Of a DNA stretch of 64,000 nucleotides, positions 12,700 to 24,126 are shown piece after piece. Location: the NCBI GenBank assembly GCA_001600175.1, contig BCJC01000001.1, forward strand, positions 824,065-888,064, in the 5' to 3' direction. Origin of the DNA: Erythrobasidium yunnanense (taxonomy: Eukaryota > Basidiomycota > Cystobasidiomycetes > Erythrobasidiales > Erythrobasidiaceae). Positions within the stretch are counted from its first letter, which is position 1; the number at the start of each line of letters is the position of its first letter. The translations under genes were made by a program, and so were the position numbers. The notes below the pieces were generated by a model. That model was not told the DNA's origin. It saw only the letters and a list, made by a program, of their open reading frames with translations, and searched no databases.

Positions 12700-14719
12700 T
12701 TACGCCCATTGCTCAGGCATCAGGTCCATGCTCTTGATCTCATGCACCATCTTCTGCCGCAGATACGGCATATTCTTCTGCTCGAAGTCGAAATGTCCTC
12801 CCTTTCTTGACAGACACTCGATGAATTGACTAGTGAAGACTCCACAATCGTATCCATTCGCTTGCAAGGGAATCTTGGGATCCGTATATGTCGTCCACCC
12901 TTCTGCTTTCGTGTCCAGAGGCTTCTTCCGCTTTTCCAGATGCTCAGCTTCGATGTATTCGCGGAGTTTCTGATCATCATGTGCCGCAAGTAAGCTGTAA
13001 GCCTCTTGCTTGGAGAGGAGTGAACGCACCTCTACGACACCCTTGTTCTGCTTGCCCATCGAGTCGTAGTATTCTAGGCGCTTCTCACGGATATTGATGG
13101 CCGCGCAGACCCAGTGTGAATTACCAAGGTTGACTGGCATGATGACGATATCTTTCTTGAAGACGTCGAACTGAGAAAGCGAAGTTCCGGCTCTATTAGC
13201 CTTTCCTTGAATTAAGCGAATATAGAGGCTTACCTTCTTCGACCACTTCTTGACACCTGAATATCCTGTATTACACAGTTTCTCAAAGAAGAAACTGCTA
13301 AACACCCATACATCCAACAATTCTTCGTCTCCTTCACGAGGCTGCTTCTTCTGGCGCCTCTCTGCAGCAGCCTGGTTTCTGCGCATCACCATAACTCCGT
13401 AGAAGTTGATGACTTCGTCATTCAGCCATTGGCCGGGTAGAAGCTTGACTATATCCTTCCCGGCAACTTCGGCTGAAGGCAGAGTTGCGATTACACCTCG
13501 TTGCTTCAAGGTAATCGTGACGATATCTTGTATCTCGGGAGGTAGTCGGGCAGGCCACTGCGAATATATTGTCAGCCCATCTCCTGCCATTCGCAAATAC
13601 AGGCTGCCCACATTGCGTCGCCGCCTGCTGAGCTCTTCTATCCTGTCGGATTTCGATGCATCCTCCGCTTGTAGATTCCTGAACTTCTTCAACCTTGGTA
13701 TCGTAGGCGTCGGCGATGCCAAAGACAGTTTCGCGATGCTGAGAGAGTCAGCTACGGCATCGTGGTTCGACACTCGCCGCGCCTGCTTCAAAAGCCAACA
13801 CAGTGTTAGCACTGACTATGGTATCACACGATACTGTTACTTACGGTGGATGTACGCGCTTTTAAGATATCTTGCTCTCTGCCTTTATGCCGGAAAGCTG
13901 GAGAAGTCGAGAGAATGTCGTATACGCTTTGTATCCGGATAGTGTAGTTGTTGAATGCTGTTTGAAATGAACATACATCTTGCTTAGCTCACTCGTATAG
14001 CTTGTTTAGCAGTGGAAGAGCAGCTGACATCGGACATCGTTTGCTGTAGCAGAGCCGTCAGCTTTTGCGACTTTTTGCGATGAAATATCTTGGAAAGGCT
14101 TACCAGGAATAACAGGCTCTCTATAGAAAGAATCTTCTACAGCTGGATCGCTGTAGTCCGAACCTGGCGTTCGGACACTCATGCTTGATGTATTTCCCGT
14201 CGTTCCAGAAGCTGATGCTGATGTAGGTGAATTGACGCTGCTTGATATACTCCATTGGCCTCTGCTGCTGTCAATGGGCATGTTCTTCAAGATTGCCATA
14301 CGACCTTGATGTTTCGCCTTGCCGCGCTGGTCAGACCACAGAACATCTGAGCATGCTAGATAGACCTGTCAATGAATGTCCCTGCTCACGTCTGTCTGGA
14401 ACATTGCGCCTTTCTTGACAAAGCCATTCCGGTCAATTTGGCCATTCCTTGGTGTCGAAGTCGATGCTAGCGTTGCGTATCCCACAGCCGTATTATCACT
14501 GCTCGACATCTCGTCGTCGTTATTGTTTCCGTCTTCTTCCCTGCTTCTTTTCGACGGCGACAGGCTCGCGATGATACTGGCGAAACTCCACCACGACGAC
14601 GAGCTGCTCCTTCCAGCTCCCCCGTCCATCGCTTCGTCGTCGCGGTCGCTGTGCTTCCTCTGCCGTTTCTGGGGCCGCTGGATCCCTCCTCGAAGCGCTG
14701 GACCTTCGCGCTTGTACAT
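12700..14719 (-). CDS. ULP1: Ulp1/SENP-type SUMO protease
   Basis: Minus-strand exons 14719-14390, 14326-14104, 13957-13845, 13785-13234 and 13170-12700 give 562 residues. The C-terminal C48 peptidase domain is clear: LPGQWLNDEVINFYGVMVM, VWVFSSFFFEKL, NSHWVCAAI (His), RLEYYDSM (Asp) and ANGYDCGVFTSQF (Cys). Ulp1 matures the SUMO precursor and removes SUMO from targets, usually at the nuclear envelope. The N-terminal half is basic and Ser-rich (RPQKRQRKHSDRDDEA) and probably localises the enzyme. Intron 13171-13233 is 63 nt, in frame and free of stops; removing it joins WSKK to FDVFKKDIVIMP as in the family. The 146-nt intron at 13958-14103 is unusually long here. N-terminal joins rest on phase alone. 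Confidence 0.88.
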
Positions 14720-14919
14720 CGTCCCAGCAGCCAGGTCTGTTGACAATCCGTGAAATGTCAAAGGGCAATTTGTCGATTAACGGGGTTTTCCTTTGACTTT
14801 CCTTGCATATAGGGTAGTACAGAGGATAATGCTACGCGTACAAAGGCCTCGATGTACAGTCTAGTCAGTGCTGGCTTTGCCTGAGTTGAACCTTGTCATC
14901 AGTGCAAACGATCTTCAAC

Positions 14920-15476
14920 ATGGCTCAACGGCCTGCGCTACTTGGATCACGGAGCAGCAGCAGATCTAGTCTCGAGTCTCTGGCTTATGCTGGACATAAG
15001 AGGCCCCCTCGCGCATCCTCTTCAACCAGCTCGAGAGGCAGCACATCCCTGTCCGATGAAGTCGATACGAGGACGCCATTCAAAGACTCGAGAACCACCT
15101 ACAGTGCTCAGGGATCGATGACACTCGGCGCCAATCGCATTGTGATCAGATGGGAGACGGAAAGTAGAGCCTACATCCATACGATACCTCGTGTTGATGA
15201 GCCGGCGAGCAGATGTCAGAGAGAACTTCTTAACAACCAGTATGCCTTCTTGAAGAGCGGATGTGGAGGTATCGTAGGGAGCAGTCATGATGTCTCGGTG
15301 AAGTGGAGCCAGAAAGATGAGGGAAATACAGCAATAATAGATCGAGATGGTCTGAAGAGGTGCGAGACTCGTATAACGTCGGTAGGAGTAGGTGCGAGTC
15401 TCTTCTATCGTTAACTCCTTGCTGACCTTGGCATCTGCAGTCAGTCACCTCGGCCACTGTCGACTCGTTAGAGTAG
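14920..15476 (+). CDS. Orphan small protein with Ser/Arg-rich N-terminus
   Basis: Exon 14920 to about 15381 (or 15387), then 15441-15476, for about 165 residues. It starts MAQRPALLGSRSSSRSS. The first 60 residues are Ser/Arg/Thr-rich. A more ordered part follows: NRIVIRWETESRAYIHTIP, LLNNQYAFLKSG, HDVSVKWSQKDEGN. The protein ends VTSATVDSLE after a short intron. I do not recognise a family. Support comes from a good ATG context, a stopless frame over 460 bases and a plausible 50-60 nt intron. It diverges from the SUMO protease over 200 bp and converges on the thioredoxin-fold gene, with stop codons about 85 bp apart. It could be a lineage-specific gene. Confidence 0.55.
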
Positions 15477-15561
15477 GCCTGGATGTCCGCAGCTTTCGTC
15501 TGTATCCGAGCAGAATTATATTGCACAACAAACGCGAGTGGAGCAGCATCCCGTACAGGTC

Positions 15562-16526
15562 TCAGGTGAAGTTCGGCCGCTGTATCGCGCCTTCCCGTTT
15601 TTGCGGTTCTATGACTCCAGATTGCGACATCCGTAACTCAAGCTGAGCAGTCGTAAAGTTGTCGCCGTTGCCATCTCCTAGATCGTCAAAGCCTACGATT
15701 CTGTGGATGTCAAGCCAGATGTCAGCAAGAAGATCGCTTGATGAGAGCTCAGGGATACTGACTTGTCTTTCGCTACGCCGTCAATGAAGGATATGACGCA
15801 TGGTAGGACTTTGACGTCCAGCTTTACGACTAGGAAAGGAACATTCGCGACGTCTACTTTGATGAACTTGGTCCGGAGGTGCTTCGCCGCCAGTGTCTGC
15901 AGTCACAACCTAATCAGCCGGGAGATCCTGTCAGTTGACGGAGGAAGAGTCCTGACAGTGAGATGCTTGTCCATAAGCTGACACCGCCGGAAGTCTGGAT
16001 GATAGAAATGCATGACCGTCCGCTTGGCTTTGCTGTATTGGCAGGCATACGCGTTTAGAGAGTAGTTGTATGATATCAGTATGTCCAGGCTCACGCAGCA
16101 GACTGTATCGCGTCCTTTTCGACCTTGATTTCGATAAGTTTGCCATGATCATCTTCTTTCAATGCTTGTATGCGGTCGACTCTGCCGTTCTCGACGTCAG
16201 CTGTTAGCCGCCTTCTTGATACACTTGCTGCTACGGACTCCCGCTTCATCTGCTCCAAGCGCTGTTCCCTGTACCCAGCCATGAAACCATCGGGGCCATC
16301 CATGTCGTCAAGCTCAGCTTCGAGCTGCTCGAACAGTTCATCTTCAGATAAGCGTCCAGAATCATCGTCTTCCCCTCTATAGGTGTCTTTGGTCGAAAGC
16401 CGCGAAGTGCTTGTGATGAAGCTTGAGCCGCTCGCTTGCGAGCTGTATCAACATCGAGAGTCTCAGCTCTGTACAGTCCTGAAAGGTTGACAAAGGAGAC
16501 CCGCACGTCTTGCTAGTGGACGGCAT
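15562..16526 (-). CDS. PLP1: Phosducin-like thioredoxin-fold protein (PLP1/TXNDC9 type)
   Basis: Minus-strand exons 16526-16501, 16442-16095, 16032-15957, 15896-15763 and 15700-15562 give 240 residues. The order matches TXNDC9: acidic helix SEDELFEQLEAELDD, YREQRLEQMKRE, HGKLIEIKVEKDAI, VMHFYHPDFRRCQLMDKHL, RTKFIKVDVANVPFLVVKL, VLPCVISFIDG and KIVGFDDLG. The fold lacks a CxxC redox site and keeps a single Cys in FRRCQ, as in the family. Yeast Plp1 is a co-chaperone that works with CCT in tubulin and actin folding. The first exon has only 26 coding bases. The C-terminal NFTTAQLELRMSQSGVI is also family-like. Confidence 0.92.
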
Positions 16527-16690
16527 GTTGCTCTGCTGGTTCGCAAAGACGAAACACGCGTAAATTAGGGAAAGATGCGAAGGTAAGCTGGCTGTCTATA
16601 TACGAGAATGACTCTGACAAATGTTATCTATGATGACTATCTTACAGGCTGCTGATCTAGAACGACATGCTGGAACGATGATATAGAGGC

Positions 16691-18554
16691 TTAATGCAGC
16701 TTCTCATCCTTGTAGCGATCTCTACCAGGACCGCTGACCATGATATCCTTGAGCTCCGTCAAGCTGATATTCTTATTATGACCCGGCGCGCTAGGCACTT
16801 GTGCGGGCGGGCCATTGTACGACAGTCTTCTAGCTGTACTAGGGTTCCCACCGTGAAGGGTCGTTTCGCTCTGGGAGGGCGATAAGCCTCTAGGTATAGG
16901 CGGTACACCTCCTCCATTCGTCGACGAGTATATCCTCGATGCAGCTCCTCCAGACCCTGGTGCTCTGTCCGTACCAGTTACAATACTCCTAGGCGTCCTC
17001 GGTGATTCCTGGTGGTTCTCGCCATATGTCAATCCACCAGGCGAGCCTGAAGAAGAAGAAGAGGAAGTGTTGATAGCTAGCTTCTTGAAATTCGGATGCT
17101 TCTGGTTCGTAGGGCTTATATGCCCTAATGACTGAGCAGGGCTCGAAGAAGTGGAGTTGGAGTCCCGCCGAGCTACGGGAACACGGCCGTAGGATGCGAT
17201 GGCTTCTTTCGTACGCTGCTCTTGCTCTTTTGCATATGTGTACAGCGTCGAGCCTAGCAGGATGAAGAGGATTCCGAAACCGCGGCCGCTGGATAAGCAC
17301 AAGTCAGCTTCGAACCTTACTGGCTTGCGATTGAATGGGGCCTCACGCAGTCACTATATCGCCAAAGCACCACATCCCCAAGAAGGTCTGGATGACACCT
17401 CTGACGGCCGACGAGATCATATGGGTGACAGGACTAGTCACCTTGATGCTCAAGAACCCCGCTATGCAGATCAAGAACCCGAAGACTCCCGTGATGACTG
17501 CACCTCCTACGAATGTATTAAGTGTATTTCCACCTTGTACAAACATATCGACCACGATCGAGCTTTCTCCGGACAGAAGAACCAGAGGTGATAGGAGGAC
17601 AGCTGAGAGGAGGTTGTTATAGTAGACCAGGTCCATAGTCGAGCCTTTTACGACGTTCAACGACTTCTTGACGACTATAGCGTGTACCGATGTCGTCAAG
17701 CTGCTGAATACGCCTAGCATGGTGCCCGTTGTCGACGCATGCAGCGATTCCGATGATACGCCCAAGAAGAAGCCGACGCAGACTACGCCTACTGCGAGTA
17801 GAGCTAAACTGGATGACCGTGATGAGAGGAGGAAATACGAGAAGAGGACGGTGAATGGAAGAACGAGCCCACGTGCGACTTGGTAGAAAGAGGCGTCGAC
17901 GTATTGCAAGCAGTAGGTGTTGAATATGAGACCGGTGACGTTGATGCTGACGAGTGGTAGAAGCCCTTTACATGTCGATAGGTGGATGTGCGGGATGGTG
18001 AAGTAGCCTGGCAAAAGACAATCAGCATGATGAATATGCTTGAAAGGGTTGAGGGCTTACCGAGCATCTGGCTGACGTGTAGTAGTACTACAGCTATGAC
18101 AAGCTGGACAAAGAGGAAGAAGAGCGGGACTTTGACTGAATTCAGTACCCATTTGTTGACCATGACCTGTGCAAAGTGACAGGACGCGCTTTTCAGCTCG
18201 GACTGTACTGCATTTGAATGAGTATTAGAGTGTAATTACCATGACCAGAGCTGCCACGAGGTAGAAGAGGACGCTGAATGTGACCATGGCGCGACTTGGA
18301 GGCTTCTCTTCATTCTCAGGGAGGGATGATTGCTGAAGCTGCTGCTGCTGTTGCTGACTACTAGTTCTAGTTGAAGTAGAAGCTATAGGAGATGATGATA
18401 CTGAAGACATAGAGACTGAAGAGAGCTCATCGTCCTTTTCACTCTCGTACAGCCTGCGCTTCTCTTCTTCCGCAGTCATGAAGCTGACTGTCCCGGCACC
18501 AGTAGCTGCATTGATGTTGAAGTGCCTCCCTGAGCTGGAGCGTGGTCTCGACAT
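16691..18554 (-). CDS. Nucleotide-sugar transporter, SLC35C/GDP-fucose transporter type
   Basis: Minus-strand exons 18554-18240, 18166-18061, 18007-17347 and 17288-16691 give 559 residues. Ten hydrophobic helices of the triose-phosphate translocator superfamily are visible, starting with MVTFSVLFYLVAALVMV after a disordered N-terminus with a short Gln run. Family motifs include LQYVDASFYQVARGLVLPFT, GFFLGVSSESL, SVHAIVVKKSL, YYNNLLSAVLL, GFLSIKVTSPVTHMIS and AVRGVIQTFLG. These resemble the Golgi GDP-fucose transporter SLC35C1 more than the GDP-mannose or UDP-galactose groups. The substrate is inferred from family similarity only. About 150 Ser/Pro/Gly-rich residues follow the last helix and probably face the cytosol. 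It would feed a sugar donor to Golgi glycosylation. Confidence 0.85.
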
Positions 18555-19029
18555 CTTGTAGCTCCTCTCTAATTGCCGCTAATGACACGCCCTGTCAAGC
18601 CGTTGGGCGGATGTTTGGCTGTTTGGCTTGAACGAACTGGCGCTTGAACGAGTGTGAGCGTCGATAGCGAGGTGCTCCAACAGATCCTTCAAGAAGGACA
18701 AGCTAGAAATGATAGTAGTTGAGCGAAAGAGCAAGAGACAACAAGCAGAACGAGCGATGGGGACAGCGCGTAGAGTGCTAGGGCTAAGCTGGGAATGGGA
18801 CACAGCTGGAATGCACGAGCTATACTACACTATAGATAGACAGATGGCATACAAGCATACTATCAGAGTCAATTGTCCATGTTTGAGCAGCGGAACGAGG
18901 ATTGACGTCGAGTTTACCGCGTTGACGAACCTATGCTTGGACTTATGCCGATTCATCAGCTGAGGTCCAAGTTCCGCCAGACTATAGCGACGGCATCAAC
19001 AACGTAGCCGAGTTGGCTGTGGTGCTGCG
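18555..19029. promoter_or_regulatory. Divergent intergenic region
   Basis: About 475 bp between two outward-facing start codons (the transporter on the minus strand, an orphan gene on the plus strand). No open frame with family features. Both promoters should lie here; I cannot place them. Confidence 0.35.
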
Positions 19030-20679
19030 ATGGACCATGCTAGCCGGTACCGGTACAGCGTAGCATCGACCTCGACATTGTTTATTCCAGAAGAAGAGGA
19101 CGAAGACGAGGAGAACAGCATACCAAATAGCAAACAGCAGCGAAGGAGTCTACATGTCAGCTCATCCAGCTACAATAATGGCGACAACATCGGCCGAGGT
19201 GTCTCAAAGGGCAAACTGCGACGGCAACATCCCTCGCAGAGCTCAGAATATTCCCAGTATCCTCCAATATACGATGAGATGATAGAGAATGATCCACTTG
19301 CCGACGAACAGGAGGAGGAGACAGCTCAAGGGCCCGATGAGCTGGACGACTTGGAAGTGCCAGAAGAACGAGGAAACACGGCTGAAGATCCTCTTGATAC
19401 ATTGATACGGATATCGTCAGAGTTGCTGCGGACGAGCAAGGCTATCCTAGCCTCCAGTAAGCGGGTCAATATTGTCAATGGGGCGATTGCTCAGGTGAGA
19501 CTGCTCCCTGCCTTGCCTTGCAAGTTATCGTATTGAGAACGATCTGTGTGCATCTCTCAGACGGCATACACCCAAGAACATGAACTGCGACGGCATCTTG
19601 AATCGCTTGAACAAGGCGACAGATTCATGTCTCTAATGTCACGAGATGCGCACTACATCCTGCACCCCACATCCGAAGAACCTCCTCTACCTTCTTCCTC
19701 ATACGCAAGACCACCTCAAGTGCGCTTGCGGAGTCGTTTAAGCGACGGCGCTGCACACCCAAGCCGGGCGCGGACGATGTACATACACGCCAATATAGGC
19801 AGCAGCGGTGCGGGAGACGCTATGTCTCCACTTCCTCATACACCGTTGTCGGGCGAGCCTACGCAGCAGATGGAAGAAGAAGTAGTACAGGAGATTTCTG
19901 GTCTTTTCACCCAGAAACAAGCTATGCCAGCTCAAGCATCGCCAAAACCCAATATATCATCCCCTACGCTTTCAAGCACAAGCTCGTCATCACCATCAAC
20001 TTTCCTGAGCAGTTTATTCTCGAGGAGATCTTATGCTTCCACAACGAGTAGTGCAGATAGCTTGCCTGCGAAAGAGGTGGTGGAGCCGGCCAAGAAAGCA
20101 GATGCTAAAAGCTTGCTCAGTGCATTGGCTGGAAACCAGACAGGCGCTGGCAGGCCTAGCCGGGTATCGCCTGAACGGCTTAGCAGCACGCAACTGCAGA
20201 AACAGCAGAGCACAGCTTCGTTCGCAAGTGCTGCGGTATCAGATAGCTATACGGCGCAGCTTCTTGACCGCTCGCCATCGCCTTCGCCATCTCCTTCTTC
20301 GCCTTCACCTCACCCGCCCACCGATATGCGGCCTTCTCATTCGCGCAAGATGTCGTCCGCGGCGCTTTCAAATGCACAGCTCAGTACAATAATGGCCGAT
20401 AATGCACATATGACGCTCTCCTCTCGATCCTCTCGAGGAAGCAGTAAAGGGCATACGCGCAGTAGCTTTAGCTTGAGCGAGAATTTACTTAGGGCGAGTA
20501 CTGGAGGATCGTATTCTGCTACGTCGCCTCTGCAGCAGAAACTGGAAGAGAATGAGCGTGCGGTGGGCAAGCGGAGGAGTGCGAATCGGATAGCACAGGC
20601 TCCGAAGTTGCAGATCTCGAATGTGCCTATCATGGCGAAGAGGGAAGGGAGGTCAAGAGAGCTATCGGCGCCAATTTGA
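19030..20679 (+). CDS. Ser-rich fungal protein of unknown function with a central helical segment
   Basis: Exons 19030-19494 and 19561-20679 give 527 residues. I do not recognise the family. The N-terminus is acidic (FIPEEEDEDEENS). A short ordered segment around residues 125-190 reads PLDTLIRISSELLRTSKAIL and then QEHELRRHLESLEQGDRFMS across the intron, and looks like a helical hairpin or coiled coil. The rest is Ser/Pro/Ala-rich, with an SPSPSPSPSS run at about residue 385 and repeated SRSSRGSS-like stretches, so it is probably disordered and phosphorylated. There are no membrane helices or signal peptide. The helical part is the best region for a remote-homology search. Confidence 0.7.
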
Positions 20680-21309
20680 AATCGACTCATTAACGCCAAC
20701 GATGGGGGTCACAAAGCAGGAATAGGGGTGTTGTTGTAACCTTTTCGAGTTTTCTGGTCCATCATGTAGCATATCCAGCAACAGTAGTAGTGGTTATAAT
20801 AGCAGATCAACGAGGATCTGTCACAATGTGTAACAAAGAAAAGACTGCACTGCGCAAGGCACGCAAATCTTATCACGCGTTTTGGCCCTCTTCTTGCTCC
20901 TCATTCAAGCTTTGCAGGATCAAGGCGAAAAAGAAAGGCCGGTTCTCAGTACACAATCATTACAATCAGTCGATCCACAACACACTCCCTTTGACTGGCC
21001 AGCATCTCGTCAAAAGGACCGGACGAGGACCACCAGGCCAAGTTGAAATCGTCAACAAGCAGTACATCGAAATCACAGCTGAGCGCGGGCTGCTCGAGAC
21101 AACAACAAGATACATCATACACGCTCGTCTTTCAGGCTCGAGCTTAGGATCGCCTTGCCTGGGCGACTTTGGCAGGCAGCGGGAGATCAGAGTGTCGACA
21201 ATCACGTCGTCTGGCCGACTTTGCGAGGCAGCAGGGACGGGCGACGGCTGGGACATCAAGGACTTCTTCTTCAACTTATCTCGATAACATTGTGCGATAG
21301 ACGCCTAGC
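20680..21309. other. Intergenic region upstream of the KCH1-type gene
   Basis: About 630 bp. Open frames of 100-165 codons exist on both strands, but they overlap each other, lack family features and have unremarkable starts. I treat the stretch as 3' end, promoter and 5' leader. Confidence 0.35.
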
Positions 21310-23612
21310 ATGTGCTGTACGGGCGCAAAATGGAAGCGTGAGGTCGTCCAGGATCACAAGGTGGGAGCAGCCTCAATCGTCGCAGGACGCGTTGTACTGA
21401 CATGGTTTCATATACTCAGTTTGATTTCGTGGACGTCCATGAATACCATACAACTGGTTTCTTCACTCGACTGCGGTAGGTGCTCCTTGAACTAGATCTC
21501 ACAAGGATCTACAAGCTGATGTGTCCTGTGCAAAGATACGCCCTCATCTACATCTTCCTCGTCAAGTCTATCCTAGTCTACATATCCGACATCTATACCA
21601 TCATTGCAATGTTAGCAAAGGATCATTGGGCAGGCAATATCCTCTCCGAGTCCGACGAGAGCAGCACCATCAAGGTCCCATTCACCATCGGAAAATGGAT
21701 ATTCCTAGGGTGTATCATCGTTTCTTTCCTTCTTCTGGCCTGGGAGAGCCGGAAAGCGAGGATGATCATTCGCTCAAGAGACATCTCATACGCGTTCACA
21801 AACGTCATGGCCAACAATTACTATAGCATGAAGTCGTACGACCACTTCTGCTTCTTCTCCCAAATCAACAACTCCAAAAAGAAGAAGGACGAATTCGCTT
21901 TCTTTGTGTTTTTCACTTTCAAGGGTGCGTCCAAGCAGCTTCCATACAAGAGCCAATATTACATATACTGACCGGACTTGTTATGTACAGGCTGGAAGCG
22001 CCTGCTTCTAGCAGACGCGCCTCGTCAGGTCATCAACGCATTAACGCTCTATTCCTTCGGCAAAGCCTTCAACTTCACGACGGACATTTCGAAATACTAC
22101 AACAATAGCAGTGGCGAGTTCAGTATCGTACGAGCTGGTGTGCTCTGCACAATGATCTTCACTGTCGTCGTGTGGTGCGGCTCGGCGATCCTTCTGGCGA
22201 TAGCGGCGTTCATGTACATTCCGCTGCTATGCTACATCCAAGGTAATCTGAAGGAGTACTGCTGTCACAAGATCGATAAGCGGTGAGTGCATATCGACTT
22301 TGCTGGGACCAGAGCTGATCGTGTTATTTGCAGAATCGCCGAGCTGATGAAGCGGAAGACGAAGAAGCGCGTTGCTCGAGAAGCAGAGCTTGCAAAGCGA
22401 GAAGCAGCAGGCGACTTCCGGCACTTGCAAGACAAGAAAGGGCGTTTCAAGGATGGTCAGCAGCCTCTGCCTCAGCCTACACTACCGAACGTCAGCTTGG
22501 CAGACGACGAGCTATATGCGAAAAGCGAGGTGTCCAGCTATAGGAACGGAGGTGGAAAAGGCGGAGGAGGAGGGTACAATTACCCTCCTATGCCATCTAT
22601 GCCAGACCATGCGTACTCTGGATATCCCGATATGCAGAATGGCGGGATCTATCATCCGCAATACCAATTCTCGGAAAATGGACATATGCCAGGCAACGAT
22701 TCTTCCTATTCTCTGGCACAAGCACAAGCGCCTCATCTACCTTATCAAGCAGGGTACGGCTATCCACCTAGCCATAATGACTCTACGGCCTCCTTTGGCC
22801 ATATGAACGATGATGGAGCTTCTATCAAATCGAGAGATCCGCTCTTACATATGGGCGATCAGAGTCAGCTCAGCTTGAACAGAGCGCCGAGCTATAAAAC
22901 GCGAGAAGATGATGATGGGGCAGGATCGACATACGATTTCGGGAGAGTGTACGAGAACTATGGATCAGAGAAAGGTGATCATCAGCAGCAGCAGCAACAG
23001 AGCGATTACTTCTCGCCTGATCCGGCGCATCCGTACGCAGAACCGCCATATACAAGGTCGAACTACACTGGAGGTGCGAGATCACATTCACCAGGCCCGA
23101 ATGGCGCGCTCGGTGGTCGACAGACTCAGCAAAGCTACCATAGCCAGCCCCGCTCACATCCTTCCTCCCATAACAATTCTCAAGACTTCGATATGCAGAC
23201 GCCGCGGACGCAGTCGCCTGCTCAAATGACACAAGCTTCTTCTCATCCACAACAGTATGGCGAGACTCAAGTCCAGCCCGTAAACTTCAATCCTCAGGCG
23301 CGTGGCGTGAGCATAGCTGGCCGGAGCGAGATCTCCACCTTCTACTATAACGAGCACCGAGATCGAGCATCCATGGCGGACTCTCATGCAGGCGCGTTCG
23401 ATCTGGACGAATATGCGCGAAGCAGCATGTTTGCGCCGAACGCGGTGGGTCAGGGCCAACAGCAGAATCAGCAGTGGCAGAACCAGTATGCGCAGCAGAG
23501 GAGTAGTCGACTAGACTATTTGGAAGAAGAGGTGGAAGACGATGCGTATCAGCAACAACCGCAGAGGAATAACCAAAATGACCACCAAAGCCAGCGGGAC
23601 TGGAGGCGGTGA
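21310..23612 (+). CDS. KCH1: KCH1/PRM6-type low-affinity potassium transporter
   Basis: Exons 21310-21360, 21420-21475, 21536-21924, 21991-22282 and 22334-23612 give 688 residues. The start MCCTGAKWKREVVQDHKFD and the VHEYHTTGFFTRLRY stretch are hallmarks of the fungal Kch1 family. Helices are visible at YALIYIFLVKSILVYISDIY, KWIFLGCIIVSFLLLAW and VLCTMIFTVVVWCGSAILL, with the conserved IPLLCYIQGNLKEYCCHKID after the last helix. Yeast Kch1 and Prm6 allow potassium entry and activate calcium signalling during pheromone and ER-stress responses. The cytosolic C-terminus of about 420 residues is rich in Gln, Asn, Tyr and Ser, with short Gln runs near 22985-23000 and 23460-23600, much longer than the yeast tail. 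Confidence 0.87.
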
Positions 23613-24126
23613 TCTGTTTTACTTATCGCCCTTATATGCTCTGTATACATAGAAGAAGGAGATGGGTTTCTTGTTGCTTTCGGTCTGTAATAAGATTTTC
23701 AGTAGTAGCAGTATCGCACTTTCTTTCCTTCCTTCTTCATAGCATTCATTACCTACGCACAACCCTCTTAGTAATGTAACATGGCAAGGGTCCTTCGTTT
23801 CTGGAACGATTCGTTTACATCAGAAATTTGCGACTTGCTTTGTGCACAGCTCTCTCTTTCGCCAATTGCGCTTTTAGCACGTTTGAGCTGGTCATCACGG
23901 GTGTACAGCATTTGAGGCATGTGTATAGATGTAAAGATGTTCCTCTTTCCTCCCTCCCCCTCCCTTTCCTCCCTGCTCTTTCTTTCCCCTCTCCCCGATC
24001 ACCCTCCATCATCTCATCCTCCCTCTCTTCTCCCTCCTTCGTCTCTCTCCTTCCCACCAACTCTTTTCCCACAACTTCAATCTCTCTTTGACTTGCTTAC
24101 AGCTTTGCTGGCCTGACTTCAGCACC
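23613..24126 (+). promoter_or_regulatory. Intergenic region with a strong C/T-rich tract before the next gene
   Basis: About 510 bp between two plus-strand genes. From about 23940 to 24093 the top strand is almost pure pyrimidine, made of TCC, CCT and CTTT units, and ends about 35 bp before the ATG at 24127. Pyrimidine tracts just upstream of the transcription start are common in fungal core promoters, so this is likely the promoter or 5' leader of the 24127 gene. Confidence 0.5.

Noticed and set aside
13406-13942. Plus-strand open frame of 178 codons
   Set aside because: It is exactly antisense to the SUMO protease coding exons and has no family features.
20790-21287. Plus-strand open frame of 165 codons before the KCH1-type gene
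   Set aside because: Basic and low in structure, with no known motif, and another unsupported frame overlaps it on the minus strand. Better explained as leader sequence.
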